64,000 nt of DNA. Origin: DAIOEK01 sp963721445 (GTDB lineage Bacteria; Chloroflexota; Anaerolineae; Anaerolineales; Anaerolineaceae). Where the stretch lies: NCBI GenBank assembly GCA_963721445.1, contig CAVRIZ010000003.1, positions 1-64,000 on the forward strand, in the 5' to 3' direction. The notes beneath the pieces are model-generated. The model saw nothing but the letters and a program-made list of their open reading frames with translations, did not search any database and was not told where the DNA came from. Of the stretch, positions 16,164 to 26,767 are shown one piece after another (within the stretch, counting starts at the first letter, position 1; each line of letters opens with the position of its first letter). Made by a program: the position numbers and the translations under genes.

Positions 16164-17576
16164 ATGAAACGTATATTTCATGTAGTCACGGTTATGTTTA
16201 TCGTATCAATGCTCCTGGCTGCCTGCGCTGCTCCTGCTACACAGGCACCTGCAGCACCTCCCGCCGAGGCACCTGCTGCTCCAGCAGCACCTGCAGCTCC
16301 AGCTGCTCCTGCTGCTCCCGCAGCTCCAGCCGCACCAGCCGTTGAGCCAGTTACGATGGATTTTGTCGTCTGGTCCTATGGAATTGAGACCATCAATGAC
16401 AATATCGCCAAATTCCAGGAACTCAATCCCAATGTAACCATCAACCTGAAGGATTATTCCTGGCTTGAATATCACGACACCATGGTTGGCGCATTCGCAG
16501 CCAGCAATCCTCCCTATCTTCTCTACGGATCGGATCACTGGCTCAATGAATGGGCGGCGGCTGGTTGGCTTGCCCCGATGGACAAATATTGTCCAAACGT
16601 TAAGGAATATTCCAAGGAAGTAGCCCCTTATGCACTCCAGGGCATGACCTATAACGGCGAAGTATATGGCGTTTCTTACTACGCTGACACGATTGATTTC
16701 GTTTACAACGATGGCCTCATCAAGCAGGCTGGGTTTACAGCTGGTCCAGCAAATCTGGATGAGCTCTATAACCAGGCCAAGGAATTGAAAGCCAAAGGCG
16801 TAAATGAATTCCCGATCATTCTAGCCTGGTCACAAAAAGAAGGCGCTTTCCCAGAAGCCTGGACTTCATTAGTCTTCGCCCAGCAGGAAGGTGGAAATGC
16901 CTTATTTGATGCCGACCTCAACCCGGTATTCAATAAAGAAGGCAGCGCTGCTTTCCAGGTAATGGAATGGCTGCGTAAAGCTTATGCCGATGGTTTGATC
17001 GATCCATCCAGCTTATCCATGGCTGAAATTGATCAGGTTAAATCCATGCAGGCAGGCGCCCACGCATTCACAATCGTACCTCAGTACAATATGGCTGAGT
17101 TAAACAAACCGGAAAGTGGAACTTTCGCTGGCCAGTTCAAGATCGGTCTAATGCCTGGTCCAAGCCATGCTACCGTTGGCTATGTCCGCTTCTATGCAAT
17201 GACCCCCAAGGTCGTTGAAGCCGGTCCTGCCTATATCGATGCCGCATGCAAATTCATGGACTACTTTGGCGGTAAAACCGATGGTCAATATAAGGTCGTA
17301 AAGCGCTGGGGTGTTGAGAATGGGTTGGGCTTTGCTCAATTACCGTTGTTCGATGATCCGGAAATTATTGCCGCTTTCGGAAAATGGGGTGATGTTCCGA
17401 CAATCAAAGAACAAGCTACTCTTGCCCGCGCCAAAGAAGGTATGACCCCATGGTACGGTGCCTGGGATGTGTTTGCCCGCGCCGAAATTCACAAAGGAAT
17501 CCTCGGCCAACAATCTTCACTTGATACGCTGAATAATATGGCGACCAAGTGGAATGAATTGAAGGCAGAAAACTAA
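16164..17576 (+). CDS. CUT1-type sugar ABC transporter substrate-binding lipoprotein
   Basis: This 470-residue lipoprotein has signal peptide MKRIFHVVTVMFIVSMLLAAC with its lipobox, then an Ala/Pro-repeat linker of about 45 residues. A family 1 extracellular solute-binding domain (UgpB/MalE-like) follows, with ITINLKDYSW-type early strands and many aromatic residues (YGSDHWLNEWAAAGWLAPMD). The ATG at 16164 is chosen because AGGAG stands at 16151-16155; reading from 16116 would spoil the signal peptide. Two permeases follow. No CUT1 ATPase is present in the window, so a shared MsmX/UgpC-like ATPase encoded elsewhere is expected. Confidence 0.9.
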   Translation: MKRIFHVVTVMFIVSMLLAACAAPATQAPAAPPAEAPAAPAAPAAPAAPAAPAAPAAPAVEPVTMDFVVWSYGIETINDNIAKFQELNPNVTINLKDYSWLEYHDTMVGAFAASNPPYLLYGSDHWLNEWAAAGWLAPMDKYCPNVKEYSKEVAPYALQGMTYNGEVYGVSYYADTIDFVYNDGLIKQAGFTAGPANLDELYNQAKELKAKGVNEFPIILAWSQKEGAFPEAWTSLVFAQQEGGNALFDADLNPVFNKEGSAAFQVMEWLRKAYADGLIDPSSLSMAEIDQVKSMQAGAHAFTIVPQYNMAELNKPESGTFAGQFKIGLMPGPSHATVGYVRFYAMTPKVVEAGPAYIDAACKFMDYFGGKTDGQYKVVKRWGVENGLGFAQLPLFDDPEIIAAFGKWGDVPTIKEQATLARAKEGMTPWYGAWDVFARAEIHKGILGQQSSLDTLNNMATKWNELKAEN

Positions 17577-17582
17577 GTTGTT

Positions 17583-17618
17583 TTGAGGGGGTAGGATTAT
17601 CATTTCCTACCCCCTCAA
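17583..17618 (+). terminator. hairpin after the CUT1 binding-protein gene
   Basis: The 14-bp arms TTGAGGGGGTAGGA and TCCTACCCCCTCAA flank an eight-base loop and are not followed by a U tract. It is probably a stabiliser or partial terminator giving excess binding protein over permeases. Confidence 0.7.
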
Positions 17619-17648
17619 TCTATCGTATCCCCTGTTGTGAGGTGAAAG

Positions 17649-18577
17649 ATGTCTGTTAATCAGACGATACTACCAAAACCCCGCCAAAATCCGAACCGGA
17701 TCTTCGAGAAATTCTATCCATTCGGTTCAGTACTCCCGGCTCTATTAATAATTGTCTTATTTACGATTTATCCGGTGATTTACGCCGTTCGGATCAGTTT
17801 TTATCGTTACGTTCTTACAAAACCAAATTCTCACCCCTTCATTGGTCTTGAGAATTTTAAAGATGTTACTAACCAGTTATTATTTTAAAACTGCTCTACT
17901 GAATACAGCGGTTTATACCGTTGCCGCTGTTATCGGTGTGATATTGTTCGGTCTCATTGTCGGTTCATTATTAAATACGAAAATCCGATCCGTTAACGCA
18001 TTGAAAATAATCATCTCTGTTACCCTGGGCAATACCTGCGGTGGTCGCTGGATTGATGTGGAAATGGGTCTTAAATTCTGATTTCGGTATTTTCAACGGT
18101 CTCCTTTATTCGTTAGGAATTATCAAATCCTATATACCTTTTTTGGCTGACCCCTTATTGGCAAAGTTCAGCCTGGTGATGGCACATATATGGAAGGAAG
18201 GTCCACTCGCCGCCATATTTATTCTGGCAGGATTGCAACTTATTCCAAAAGAGCTGTACGAAGCAGCGAAAATTGACGGTGGGGGTGGTCTCCGCTTGTT
18301 TCGCTATGTGACTTTTCCACTGTTGCGGCCAATTTTGCTGGTTGTCCTTGTATATGAGACGATGACCGCCATCCTGACCTTCGACATCGTATATGTGTTG
18401 ACCGGAGGAGGGCCAGGAGATTCAACTGCATTGATCAGTTGGTTTGCCTATGCTGAAATTTACAAATTCCTGAATTTGGGTGGAGGGATCGCGCTTTCCA
18501 TCATCATCGCGCTAATTACACTGGTTCTGATCATTTTGTACATGCGCGCATTGAAATCAGAAGATACGATCACATGA
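17649..18577 (+). pseudogene. CUT1 sugar ABC permease (MalF/UgpA-like), two frameshifts
   Basis: The first segment, from ATG 17649, shows FGSVLPALLIIVLFTIYPVIYA and ends ENFKDVTNQLLF. One T fewer in the TTTT at about 17884 continues it as KTALLNTAVYTVAAVIG. A second break near 18030 restores PAVVAGLMWKWVLNSDFG. The third segment holds the EAA motif ELYEAAKIDGGGGLRLFRYVTFPLL, which contacts the ATPase, and ends at 18577. The repaired protein has 308 residues, typical for the family. Both breaks equal one extra base. It is partnered with the intact permease at 18591. Confidence 0.88.
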
Positions 18578-18590
18578 GGATGGGATAATC

Positions 18591-19490
18591 ATGAGAATTA
18601 AATCACGTGCCCTCACTAATTCAATATTGTTAAACTTGGCGGTAGTCTTATTAATTGTCTATATTGCCGGTCCCTTTGTCTGGGTGATATCTGCCAGTTT
18701 TCAAGGCGAAAATGAATTACTGGCAAAACCACCTTCCATAATCCCAAAGAATCCGACCACTGATAATTATCGTTATGTGTTTACCGGACAGGTTCCAACC
18801 TCTTATGCCGTAAAAGGACAACTACGCAGCCGAATTTCTCAGGAAGCCCGGTTGATAGCGCCTGCACTAAAAAATAGCTTCATTATCGCAATTGCCGTGC
18901 TTGTGATTAACCTGTTTTTTGCCACCCCAGCTGCATATTCTTTTGCGCGGTTACGATGGAGATTTAGGGGCGGTGTATACAATTTCATTTTGGGCAGTAG
19001 GCTAATGCCAGCCATGGCGATCGCCATTCCGTATTATGTGATCATCCAATCACTTAAACTTATGAATACCCAGTTATCGTTGATTCTGGTACATAGTGCT
19101 CTGACAATTCCATTTTCAATTTGGTTTCTGACTTTATACATCACCAATATCCCACGTGATATGGAAGAGGCCGGTCTCGTGGATGGATGCAATTATTTCC
19201 AGGTGCTCAAAAATATTGTTGTTCCAATGATCATTCCTGGTTTGATCGCGGCTTCCGCTTTCGCTTTTATGACCTCCTACAATGAGTTTCTATTTGCACG
19301 GTTTCTAACTACCTCGATAGCTTCTCAAACAGGACCTGTCATTATTTCATCCATATCGGGTAATCCAGATGCGTCCTACTCGCTGATCTCAGTTTGCCTT
19401 ACCCTGGGCATGATCCCTCCAATCGTTTTAGCTATCACGATGCGTAAATGGCTGACAGAAGGATTGTCCTCGACGATCACTTTCCGATAG
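18591..19490 (+). CDS. CUT1 sugar ABC permease (MalG/UgpE-like)
   Basis: This 299-residue inner-membrane permease starts after GAGGATGGG and lies 13 bases after its partner. It has an N-terminal membrane segment (LLNLAVVLLIVYIAGPFVWV), the loop NPTTDNYRYVF typical of the second permease, and the EAA motif MEEAGLVDGCNYFQVLKNIV. It ends with the family's short tail LTEGLSSTITFR. It should form a heterodimer with the frameshifted permease and work with the lipoprotein at 16164. Confidence 0.92.
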   Translation: MRIKSRALTNSILLNLAVVLLIVYIAGPFVWVISASFQGENELLAKPPSIIPKNPTTDNYRYVFTGQVPTSYAVKGQLRSRISQEARLIAPALKNSFIIAIAVLVINLFFATPAAYSFARLRWRFRGGVYNFILGSRLMPAMAIAIPYYVIIQSLKLMNTQLSLILVHSALTIPFSIWFLTLYITNIPRDMEEAGLVDGCNYFQVLKNIVVPMIIPGLIAASAFAFMTSYNEFLFARFLTTSIASQTGPVIISSISGNPDASYSLISVCLTLGMIPPIVLAITMRKWLTEGLSSTITFR

Positions 19491-19521
19491 GTTTATGTAA
19501 CTACACCATTAAGGAGTGTAT

Positions 19522-22500
19522 ATGCCAGGTGTGACTGAAAAAGTGGTGGTACGGGAAGGGAACATCACTCTCCCAACCTATGACATCAAAAGTGAGAATC
19601 GCAATCCTGTTTTTCACTCGCAATATGGGGTGGCACATATCTATCCGTATACTTTGCAGGATGATATTGACTCCCATTCCAAGGATAAGACCTACCACAC
19701 ACTTATTCTGGAAAATAAGTATCTCCTAGTCACCGTGATACCCGACCTTGGTGGACGGGTGTATTCGGTCTATGACAAGATCTCCAAGAGGGAAGTATTT
19801 TATAAGAATTCGGTGATTCGTTTCTCTCCGCTGGCTATCAGGGGTGCCTTCTTTTCTGGGGGGGTGGAATTCAGCTTTCCGGTAGCACATGCCCCTACCA
19901 CATGTGATAAGGTAAATTGGGATATCCGCGAGAATCAGAATGGCTCGGCATCGATTTCAATTGGCGGAATGGAACATATCTCCCGCTTACGTTGGATGAT
20001 CACTCTCACGCTTTTCCCTGACCGTTGTGCTCTCGCCCAGGATGTTTACTTATTCAACCCTGGCACAATCCCAGGTCGATATCATTATTGGACAAACGCC
20101 TCCCTGGATGCAAACGATGGAACGGAGTTTATTTATCCACTGCATCGCGCCCGTTCATACGAGTACGCTGGAACCGCATCCTGGCCTTTTGCCCGGCTGG
20201 ATTTGATCCTTGATAGACCAGGCCTTCCAGGAATGGAAGGGGTGCCGATGTGGCCAGCCAAACGTCTACAGGCTCCAGTCAATTTCCGATGGCAGAAAAA
20301 TATGCTCGCCCAGGTATCCATCTTCGGCAGGGATGTGGAATGGGATTATTTCGGAGCATGGCAGCATACAGTCAATCATGGATATGCTCATGTGGCAAAA
20401 TGCAAGGATGTCTCCGGGATGAAACTCTGGTCATGGGGGAACGCCCCAGTTGGAGTTGTCAACCAGACTGCGCTAACGGACGATGGATCAGTATATGCGG
20501 AGACACAATGTGGTGCATTCGAAACACAACTCGATTTTGAATTTCTGCAGCCTGGAAAGATCCGTACTTGGCGAGAATGGTGGCTTCCTTTACGGAATTT
20601 GGGTGGATTGACAGCAGCTAGCGAGTCGCTCGCTTCAAGGATCAGCCTCAATCCAAACGAAAATGACGATACGGTTTCCCTTCATCTAGCGCTCTGTCCT
20701 GTGATGGATATGCAGCATGCTTCGGTAAAACTTTCGATTCTGGACAATACGCTGCTGGATAAGACTATTTCGATGTCTCCAGAAAAACCATGGTCAGAAA
20801 CGATCACGATAGATGGAAAAGTTTTGGGTGCTAATCCAATTACCTTACTTGTGAAAGATAGCGATGGCAAGACCACGCTGAAGATCATTCACAATCAGGA
20901 TGCAGATGAGACACTAATTAAGGAGAAAACCGAAGTACCTGCCAAAGAGTCTGCCGATTGGTGTTATCAACAAGCCCTGACACATGAGAATTTTGATAAC
21001 CGTGAGCAAGCTAAAGAGGCGTATCGAAAGACTTTGGAAATAAATGATGCTCATAAAGACGCACACCTTCGTTATGGATTGATGTTACTGAGATCTGCCC
21101 AATGGAGTGAGGCAGATCTGCAATTTTCCAAAGCAATTGAAGGCGGTCATTCAGAAGGTTATTACTATCGTGGATTGATTTCCTACTTCCAGGGAAATTA
21201 TGGAAAAGCGGAGGAATTCTTCGGTTTGTCACGCACCACGATCTCGCTGGAAGCTGCAGCATTAATGGGATCAGGGAAGACAGCCATCCGGCAAAAGAAA
21301 TATGGTCACGCAATTGAAAATTTATTGGAAGCCTGTCGATATGCTGAGGGATCAGTGGCCCCAGAGTTATTATTGGCAATTGCATTGCGCGTAGCTGGAA
21401 ATTATGATGACGCTCATATCCATTTGCAGAATGTCCTTGCAAGAGACCCTCTGAATTTACCCGCCATACATGAAATCGCTACGGGTAATTTCCCTGAAAG
21501 TGAATCTGTTCAGCAAGAATTGTCGCGATTGTTGAAGGATGATGCACACTACTCCACGGATCTGTCATGTTTCTATCTAGATTCTGGCCTTTCGGAAACA
21601 GCACTTGTTGTTTTGAAACAACCCTTGAGTCACAATCCCGAGGCGATGACCGTATATCTGGCTGCTTATATTTATCACTTATTGAATAAGGAAACAGAAT
21701 GTAAGTTGGCATTGGAAAAGGCACAAACACTACCACCTGACTTCGGTTTCCCAAGTAGGTTGGAAGAGGTCCTGGCATTGGAGTATGCGCTGAAGCAAAA
21801 TCATGATGATTTTAAAGCGATGTATTTCTTGGGAAATTTCTATTACGCGCACGAGCGGTTCGAAGAAGGTATCCAATTCTGGATGAATGCTCTACAGGGG
21901 ATGGAATCGTACGATGTCTTGCTACGAAATTTGGGTTTGGCATTCTGGCAGCGCAAAGATGATCCACTAGAAGCAGTCCGGTATTTTGAAAAGGCAATCT
22001 CAATTAACCCGAGGAACCAAGATCTCTACCTGCATTTGGATGATCTATATAAATTACTTGGGAAGGATAATGAACGATCTCAATTACTAGCCCAAATCAA
22101 ATCATTGAAAGAGATCCGTGAAGATGTACATAAGCGCAGTATCTCAATGATGGTGGATCTGGGGAAGTATCAGGAAGCCATTCAAATGATGGAAACGGAA
22201 AAATTCATTCCTCTTGAGATGGATCAGAGCTTTCCATAATACGTACGTCCGGGCATTGATGCATCGTGCATCTGAAAATCTTCAAGCAGGGCGTCTTGAA
22301 GAGAGCATTAAGGATTATCTGAAAATGCTCGATTATCCGGAAAATCTCGGTGTTGGTGCGCCAACCACTCGAACGCAAGCGCAGATCTATTATCAGCTCG
22401 GACTTGCGTATGAAAAGGTCGGGAAATACCGCCAGGCAATTCACGCCTGGAGTGAAGCGGCTAGCGAGCATCATCCATTTGGAGATGAGCTTTATCCTTA

Positions 22501-22558
22501 CATACAGAGATCCCTGGATAAGCTGAGTCGCTATAGTGAGCTCGGGCTGGAAGATTAA
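19522..22558 (+). pseudogene. DUF5107 and TPR-repeat protein, frameshifted near the end
   Basis: The N-terminal half (about 330 residues) is a DUF5107-type beta-sandwich resembling mutarotase-fold sugar proteins, with LVTVIPDLGGRVYSVYDK, GVEFSFPVAHAPTT and RYHYWTNASLDAND. The C-terminal half is TPR repeats (for example LRYGLMLLRSAQWSEADLQF). The frame breaks near 22235: removing one C after AGCTTT joins EMDQSF to HNTYVRALMHRASENL, giving a 1011-residue protein ending LSRYSELGLED. The ATG at 19522 is preferred because AAGGAG stands at 19511. There is no signal peptide, so it is cytoplasmic. Its place after sugar permeases suggests carbohydrate processing; the activity is unknown. Confidence 0.8.
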
Positions 22559-22647
22559 TCGGAAATAGATCCGGTGAATCTGTCATCAGACCCAGATCTG
22601 AACAGGTTTATCGGAAAATCATAAAAACAGGAATAGGAGAAAAAACC

Positions 22648-23421
22648 ATGAAAGTTTTATATGCCGGCGATTCTGCTTCTAAGATCGGACCAATTTTTGT
22701 TGCTTCCCCATTTAACTTTGAGGTAAAAGGGTTCTCCCACCATATTTGGGGTCAGCCGTTGATCGATGCTCTAAATGAAGGCAATATTGAAGTTAAACAT
22801 ATGTCCTGCGAGGATGCGATTGCCAATTTCCCGCGTACAGTGGAAGAACTTTCAGTTTATGATGTCATCATCCTTTCTGATATTGAATTTGAAGTACTTG
22901 CCCTTTATCCATTCTGGGTGGCAGGAACACCATTACCACGTACAAATCGTATAAAAGCGATTCGCGAATGGACCCGCAATGGTGGCGGTTTAATGATGGT
23001 AGGTGGATGGACCTCTTTCAGTGGTCGCTTTGGTCATGGTGGTTATTACGATACACCGATCGAACAGGCTTTACCGGTGACCTGTATGAAAGGCTTGGAT
23101 GACCGAATAGAGACCCCTGAAGGCGTAAATATTAAGGTCCTCCAAGGGGAACACCCGGTAGTGAAGGGAATCCCGTGGCAGGAGTGCCCTGTTTTTGAAG
23201 GCTTCAATCGCATCTTCCCGAAACCAGGCGCCGATGTGGTGGCTACCATCGGTGAAGGTGAAGACGAAAACCCGCTGATAGTTACCTGGGAGTTCGGTAA
23301 AGGACGCGCCATGGCGTTTGCCACAGATTGTAGTCCACACTGGGCACAGTACTTTCAACCATGGGAGTATTATGGGCAGTTCTGGAGACAGGCTGTAAGG
23401 TGGCTGGGTAAAGAACTTTAG
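22648..23421 (+). CDS. GATase1-like protein (PF07090-type)
   Basis: This 257-residue protein has a class I glutamine-amidotransferase-like fold: MKVLYAGDSASK, VYDVIILSDIE, GGGLMMVGGWTSFSG (nucleophile-elbow region, but without an obvious Cys) and late WEFGKGRAMAFATDCSPHWA. Such proteins (related to ThuA) occur in sugar-utilisation operons, and their reaction is mostly unproven. The ATG at 22648 follows AGGAGAAAAAACC. It lies between the DUF5107 gene and a Gfo/Idh/MocA dehydrogenase. Confidence 0.75.
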   Translation: MKVLYAGDSASKIGPIFVASPFNFEVKGFSHHIWGQPLIDALNEGNIEVKHMSCEDAIANFPRTVEELSVYDVIILSDIEFEVLALYPFWVAGTPLPRTNRIKAIREWTRNGGGLMMVGGWTSFSGRFGHGGYYDTPIEQALPVTCMKGLDDRIETPEGVNIKVLQGEHPVVKGIPWQECPVFEGFNRIFPKPGADVVATIGEGEDENPLIVTWEFGKGRAMAFATDCSPHWAQYFQPWEYYGQFWRQAVRWLGKEL

Positions 23422-23448
23422 ACACGAGATGTGATCGGTATTTATTCG

Positions 23449-23499
23449 ACTGGCTGCCTGAGCCCATTTTCAATGATGAATGTGTGGCAGGTAGCCAGT
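23449..23499 (+). terminator. hairpin between GATase1-like and dehydrogenase genes
   Basis: A 12-bp stem, ACTGGCTGCCTG with CAGGTAGCCAGT (one G-U pair), has a 27-base loop and TTGTTTAT after it. It may be a weak terminator or processing hairpin before the last gene of the cluster. Confidence 0.45.
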
Positions 23500-23557
23500 T
23501 GTTTATCCGCAACAATATATGTATCATTTTGACCTTCCGAATACAGGAGGTAATTTT

Positions 23558-24592
23558 ATGAAAGATATATCCTTTGCCGTGATTGGATCGGGGTTTATGG
23601 GCGGTGTATTGGCAACGGCTGCCAGCGAATTACCTTATGCGAAATGTGTCGGCACAGCCGATGTGGAGTTATCACGAGCAGAAAATCTGGCAGCGAAATA
23701 TGGCTGCAAGGCTTATTCGGATTTTCATGCGATGTTGGATAAAGAAAAACCAGAAGTCGTATTTATCGCGACACCGGAACCATATCACGTTGAACCAGTC
23801 AAAGCGGCGGCTGATCACGGTGCCCAGGTATTTCTTGAAAAACCGATGGCAACCACTCTTGAAGACGCTGATGCCATCAACAAGGCTTGCCTGGATGCTC
23901 GGGTCAAATTGATGATCGGATATATTTTACGCTTTGAGATCTCATATTCGCTCATCCATTCTGCAGTCGAGGAAGGCAGTATCGGTAAATTTCTCTCAGC
24001 CTATGCGCGAAGGATGGCCACGATCTCTGAGGCACGGCGGTTGGGCGGGCGGGTTAGCCCGTTGACCTATATTGGTGTTCATGACATTGATCAGATCCTC
24101 TGGTATCATCCAGTCCCGGTAAAATCGGTTTATGCGAAAGCAACCAAGGGACGTGTCTGGGAAGAACTTGGAACATATGATTCCGCCTGGTTGATGATGG
24201 AATTTGAAGATGGCGCCCTGGGAATACATGAAGTAGGCTGGGCATTACCAGAAGAATGGGCAAAGTGGCAAAGCCCGGCATCTTGGAATGGTTTTGGTGA
24301 CGTACGTATGAACGTCCTCGGCACAAATGGCAATCTGTTTTTAGATTTTACCCCAATGAATCTATATGGAGTGAATCGAGAGGGTTGGAAAATGCCAGAC
24401 ACCCGCCATTGGCCGACGTTGCACGGGAAGATGATCGGTTCGGCCAAATTAGAAGTGGAACACTTCTTTGACTGCGTTCTCAATGACAAAACCCCACTTG
24501 TAACAGGAGAAGACGGGAGACGCTCTCTGGAAGTTATGCTCGCAGCAGAGAGGTCGATTGCTGAGGGAATGAAAATTGATCTTCCATTATAA
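23558..24592 (+). CDS. Gfo/Idh/MocA family oxidoreductase
   Basis: This 344-residue NAD(P)-dependent sugar dehydrogenase has Rossmann motif FAVIGSGFMGGVLATAA, EKPMATT with the catalytic lysine, and the C-terminal substrate domain with YIGVHDIDQILWY. The ATG at 23558 is chosen because AGGAGG stands at 23545-23550; the upstream 23519 reading has no ribosome site. It is the last gene of the ROK-controlled cluster and is followed by a terminator. It is distinct from the IolG-like enzyme at 2979. The substrate is unknown. Confidence 0.88.
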   Translation: MKDISFAVIGSGFMGGVLATAASELPYAKCVGTADVELSRAENLAAKYGCKAYSDFHAMLDKEKPEVVFIATPEPYHVEPVKAAADHGAQVFLEKPMATTLEDADAINKACLDARVKLMIGYILRFEISYSLIHSAVEEGSIGKFLSAYARRMATISEARRLGGRVSPLTYIGVHDIDQILWYHPVPVKSVYAKATKGRVWEELGTYDSAWLMMEFEDGALGIHEVGWALPEEWAKWQSPASWNGFGDVRMNVLGTNGNLFLDFTPMNLYGVNREGWKMPDTRHWPTLHGKMIGSAKLEVEHFFDCVLNDKTPLVTGEDGRRSLEVMLAAERSIAEGMKIDLPL

Positions 24593-24619
24593 TTATTTAC
24601 AACTATAAAAGAAAATTTC

Positions 24620-24643
24620 AAAGCCTGCTATTAAGCAGGCTTT
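24620..24643. terminator. bidirectional terminator
   Basis: The 10-bp arms AAAGCCTGCT and AGCAGGCTTT flank the loop ATTA, between the dehydrogenase (+) and the convergent ptsI (-). Confidence 0.8.
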
Positions 24644-24680
24644 GAGTTATATCATGAGGTTGAAAGCAATAAATCAGCCG

Positions 24681-26426
24681 TTATACCAGTTGTAGTCTAT
24701 CCGCTTCTGCTGTGAGCATTGTAATCACTTCGGATGTCGATGTCAGTTTCAGAATTCTTTTTGCAAGCCTCCTGCATTCGTTTTGTTCACATTTTCGTAT
24801 GGCTTGTTTGATGGTTGGGATCAAAGCGGGAGCCATGCTAAATTCATCCAGACCTAGCCCCAGCAAAAGAGGGACAGCCAGAACATCACCAGCCATCTCA
24901 CCACACATACCTACCCATTTGTGGTTGGCGTGAGCCGCATGAATTGTCATCTGGATTAATTGGATCACAGCCGGGTGAAATGGACTCGCCAGGTTGGCTA
25001 CTCTTGCATTCGTGCGGTCTGCTGCCAATGTATACTGCGTGAGGTCATTGGTTCCGATACTAAAAAAATCAAGTGAGGAAGCGAGGCGATCTGCGATCAA
25101 AGCTGTCGAGGGAATTTCTACCATAATTCCAAACTGAACATTTTGAGCATGCGATAATCCTTCTTTTTGGAGTTGCATGCTGGCTTGATCGACCAATCTT
25201 CTGGCGTGTGTAATTTCCTCGCTGTTTGAGACCATAGGGATCATGATTCGCAGGTCTTTTTCGTATCCTGCCTGAAGTAAAGCACGCACCTGGCTGAGGA
25301 ATACGTCGGGCCGGGTATCATTCATGCGGATAGCCCGCCATCCCAAAAATGGATTAGCCTCTTGCGAGAATCCAAGATAAGGGACCGCTTTATCTCCTCC
25401 AATATCCAGCGTACGAACAACAATTGGTTTATCACCAAGGGCATCAAACACTTTACGATATACCTTAACCTGTTCAGCTTCTTCTGGAAGTTGCTGACGG
25501 TTGAGGTATAAGAATTCAGTTCGGAAAAGACCTACACCTTCAGCGCCAAACTTAGTAGCGGCTTGAGCGTCTTCCAGGCTGCCAATATTGGCTACAACTT
25601 CGATCTGCACCCCATCAGTAGTCGCCGCTGGTAGGGCAGCAGATTCCTGAGCTTCTAGGTTGCTTATTCTCGTTTTAGTAGATAGAGCTTGGAAGGCATC
25701 CATTGTTTCGCCATCCGGATCAATGATGATTCGCCCTTGGTCTCCATCCACCAGCACAATAGATCCAGGATTAATGGAGGAAATTGTAGATCCCAAGCCG
25801 ACCACTGCCGGTATGCCTAGCGCTTTCGCCAGAATGGCAGTATGTGAGGTTGGTCCGCCTTTTTCGAGGCAAAAAGCTAAGACTAGATGATTATTCAGGT
25901 TGGCTGTTTGAGATGGCGTGAGGTCGCTGGCAATGATCACCATAGGGCTTTCCAGGTGAAAATCGAATACTGGGACATCCAATAAATGGCTCAATACTCT
26001 ACGACCGACGTCCCGTATATCAGCCGCTCTGGCCTTTAAAGTCAGGTCTGGTAAACCATCGAGCAGGAGAGCAAAGCTTTCGATGGCATCCATCCAACAT
26101 GCTTCAGCGTTGAGGCCTGTTAGGAGTAGTTGCTCCACCTTTTTTAATAAGGCAACATCATCCACAAACATTCGATGTGCCATAAAAATATTGGTCTCAC
26201 CAGTCTTGATGGTTACGCCGATCTTCGCTTCCAATGAAGATATTTCTATTTTTGCCTCAGCCCTCGCATCCTGCAACCGTTTTCGCTCAACTGCAGGGTC
26301 ATGGCCAGTTTTTCTGGGAAATGACAATTCATCTGTATCCCAAATTACTACAGGACCAGAAGCCAGACCGGGGGCTGCCGGGATACCTTTATAGTGACCC
26401 ATTGGTGGCTTTTTATAAGAATCCAT
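24681..26426 (-). CDS. ptsI: PTS Enzyme I (phosphoenolpyruvate-protein phosphotransferase)
   Basis: This protein of about 581 residues takes phosphate from PEP and passes it to HPr. It has the phospho-histidine motif GGPTSHTAILAKALGIPAVV (about residue 192), the PEP/Mg-binding EGVGLFRTEFLYL and FSIGTNDLTQYTLAADR, and the active-site Cys region GMCGEMAGD. Its length matches EI. The ATG at 26426 starts just after the HPr stop (26440); an alternative start is 26402, right before GHYKGIPAAPG. It is the last gene of a self-contained PTS operon. Confidence 0.93.
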   Translation of the reverse strand: MDSYKKPPMGHYKGIPAAPGLASGPVVIWDTDELSFPRKTGHDPAVERKRLQDARAEAKIEISSLEAKIGVTIKTGETNIFMAHRMFVDDVALLKKVEQLLLTGLNAEACWMDAIESFALLLDGLPDLTLKARAADIRDVGRRVLSHLLDVPVFDFHLESPMVIIASDLTPSQTANLNNHLVLAFCLEKGGPTSHTAILAKALGIPAVVGLGSTISSINPGSIVLVDGDQGRIIIDPDGETMDAFQALSTKTRISNLEAQESAALPAATTDGVQIEVVANIGSLEDAQAATKFGAEGVGLFRTEFLYLNRQQLPEEAEQVKVYRKVFDALGDKPIVVRTLDIGGDKAVPYLGFSQEANPFLGWRAIRMNDTRPDVFLSQVRALLQAGYEKDLRIMIPMVSNSEEITHARRLVDQASMQLQKEGLSHAQNVQFGIMVEIPSTALIADRLASSLDFFSIGTNDLTQYTLAADRTNARVANLASPFHPAVIQLIQMTIHAAHANHKWVGMCGEMAGDVLAVPLLLGLGLDEFSMAPALIPTIKQAIRKCEQNECRRLAKRILKLTSTSEVITMLTAEADRLQLV

Positions 26427-26439
26427 CGCTAGCACATTC

Positions 26440-26718
26440 TCAACTATGATCGTCCAAACCTGTGGCAACCAGAGTCGTTAGTTTTTCGATCGCTTCTTGT
26501 TCATCCACACCTTCGATCATTAACTCGATCTCATGGTTCATTTCCACCCCAAGGGTGAGGACATTCAGGATGCTCTTAGCATCTACCCATTCGCTTTTTG
26601 TCGTCAAATTCCGAACTGAGATTTCAGAGGATAATTGGCTTGTTTGTTCCACGAACAAAGCTGCCGGACGCGCATGTAAGCCGGCGTCTGTATTGATTCG
26701 GAGTATCGCTTGTCTCAT
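26440..26718 (-). CDS. ptsH: HPr phosphocarrier protein
   Basis: This 92-residue PTS carrier has TDAGLHARPAAL with phosphoryl-accepting His15, and DAKSILNVLTLGV with Ser49 in place of the regulatory Ser46 of Firmicutes HPr. It relays phosphate from EI to the IIA proteins. The ATG at 26718 follows AGGTGTGTAT; GTG at 26724 is possible. It directly precedes ptsI. Confidence 0.92.
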   Translation of the reverse strand: MRQAILRINTDAGLHARPAALFVEQTSQLSSEISVRNLTTKSEWVDAKSILNVLTLGVEMNHEIELMIEGVDEQEAIEKLTTLVATGLDDHS

Positions 26719-26767
26719 ATACACACCTAAAATTTTGATTATTCAACTGTAACAACTAATTCCACTA

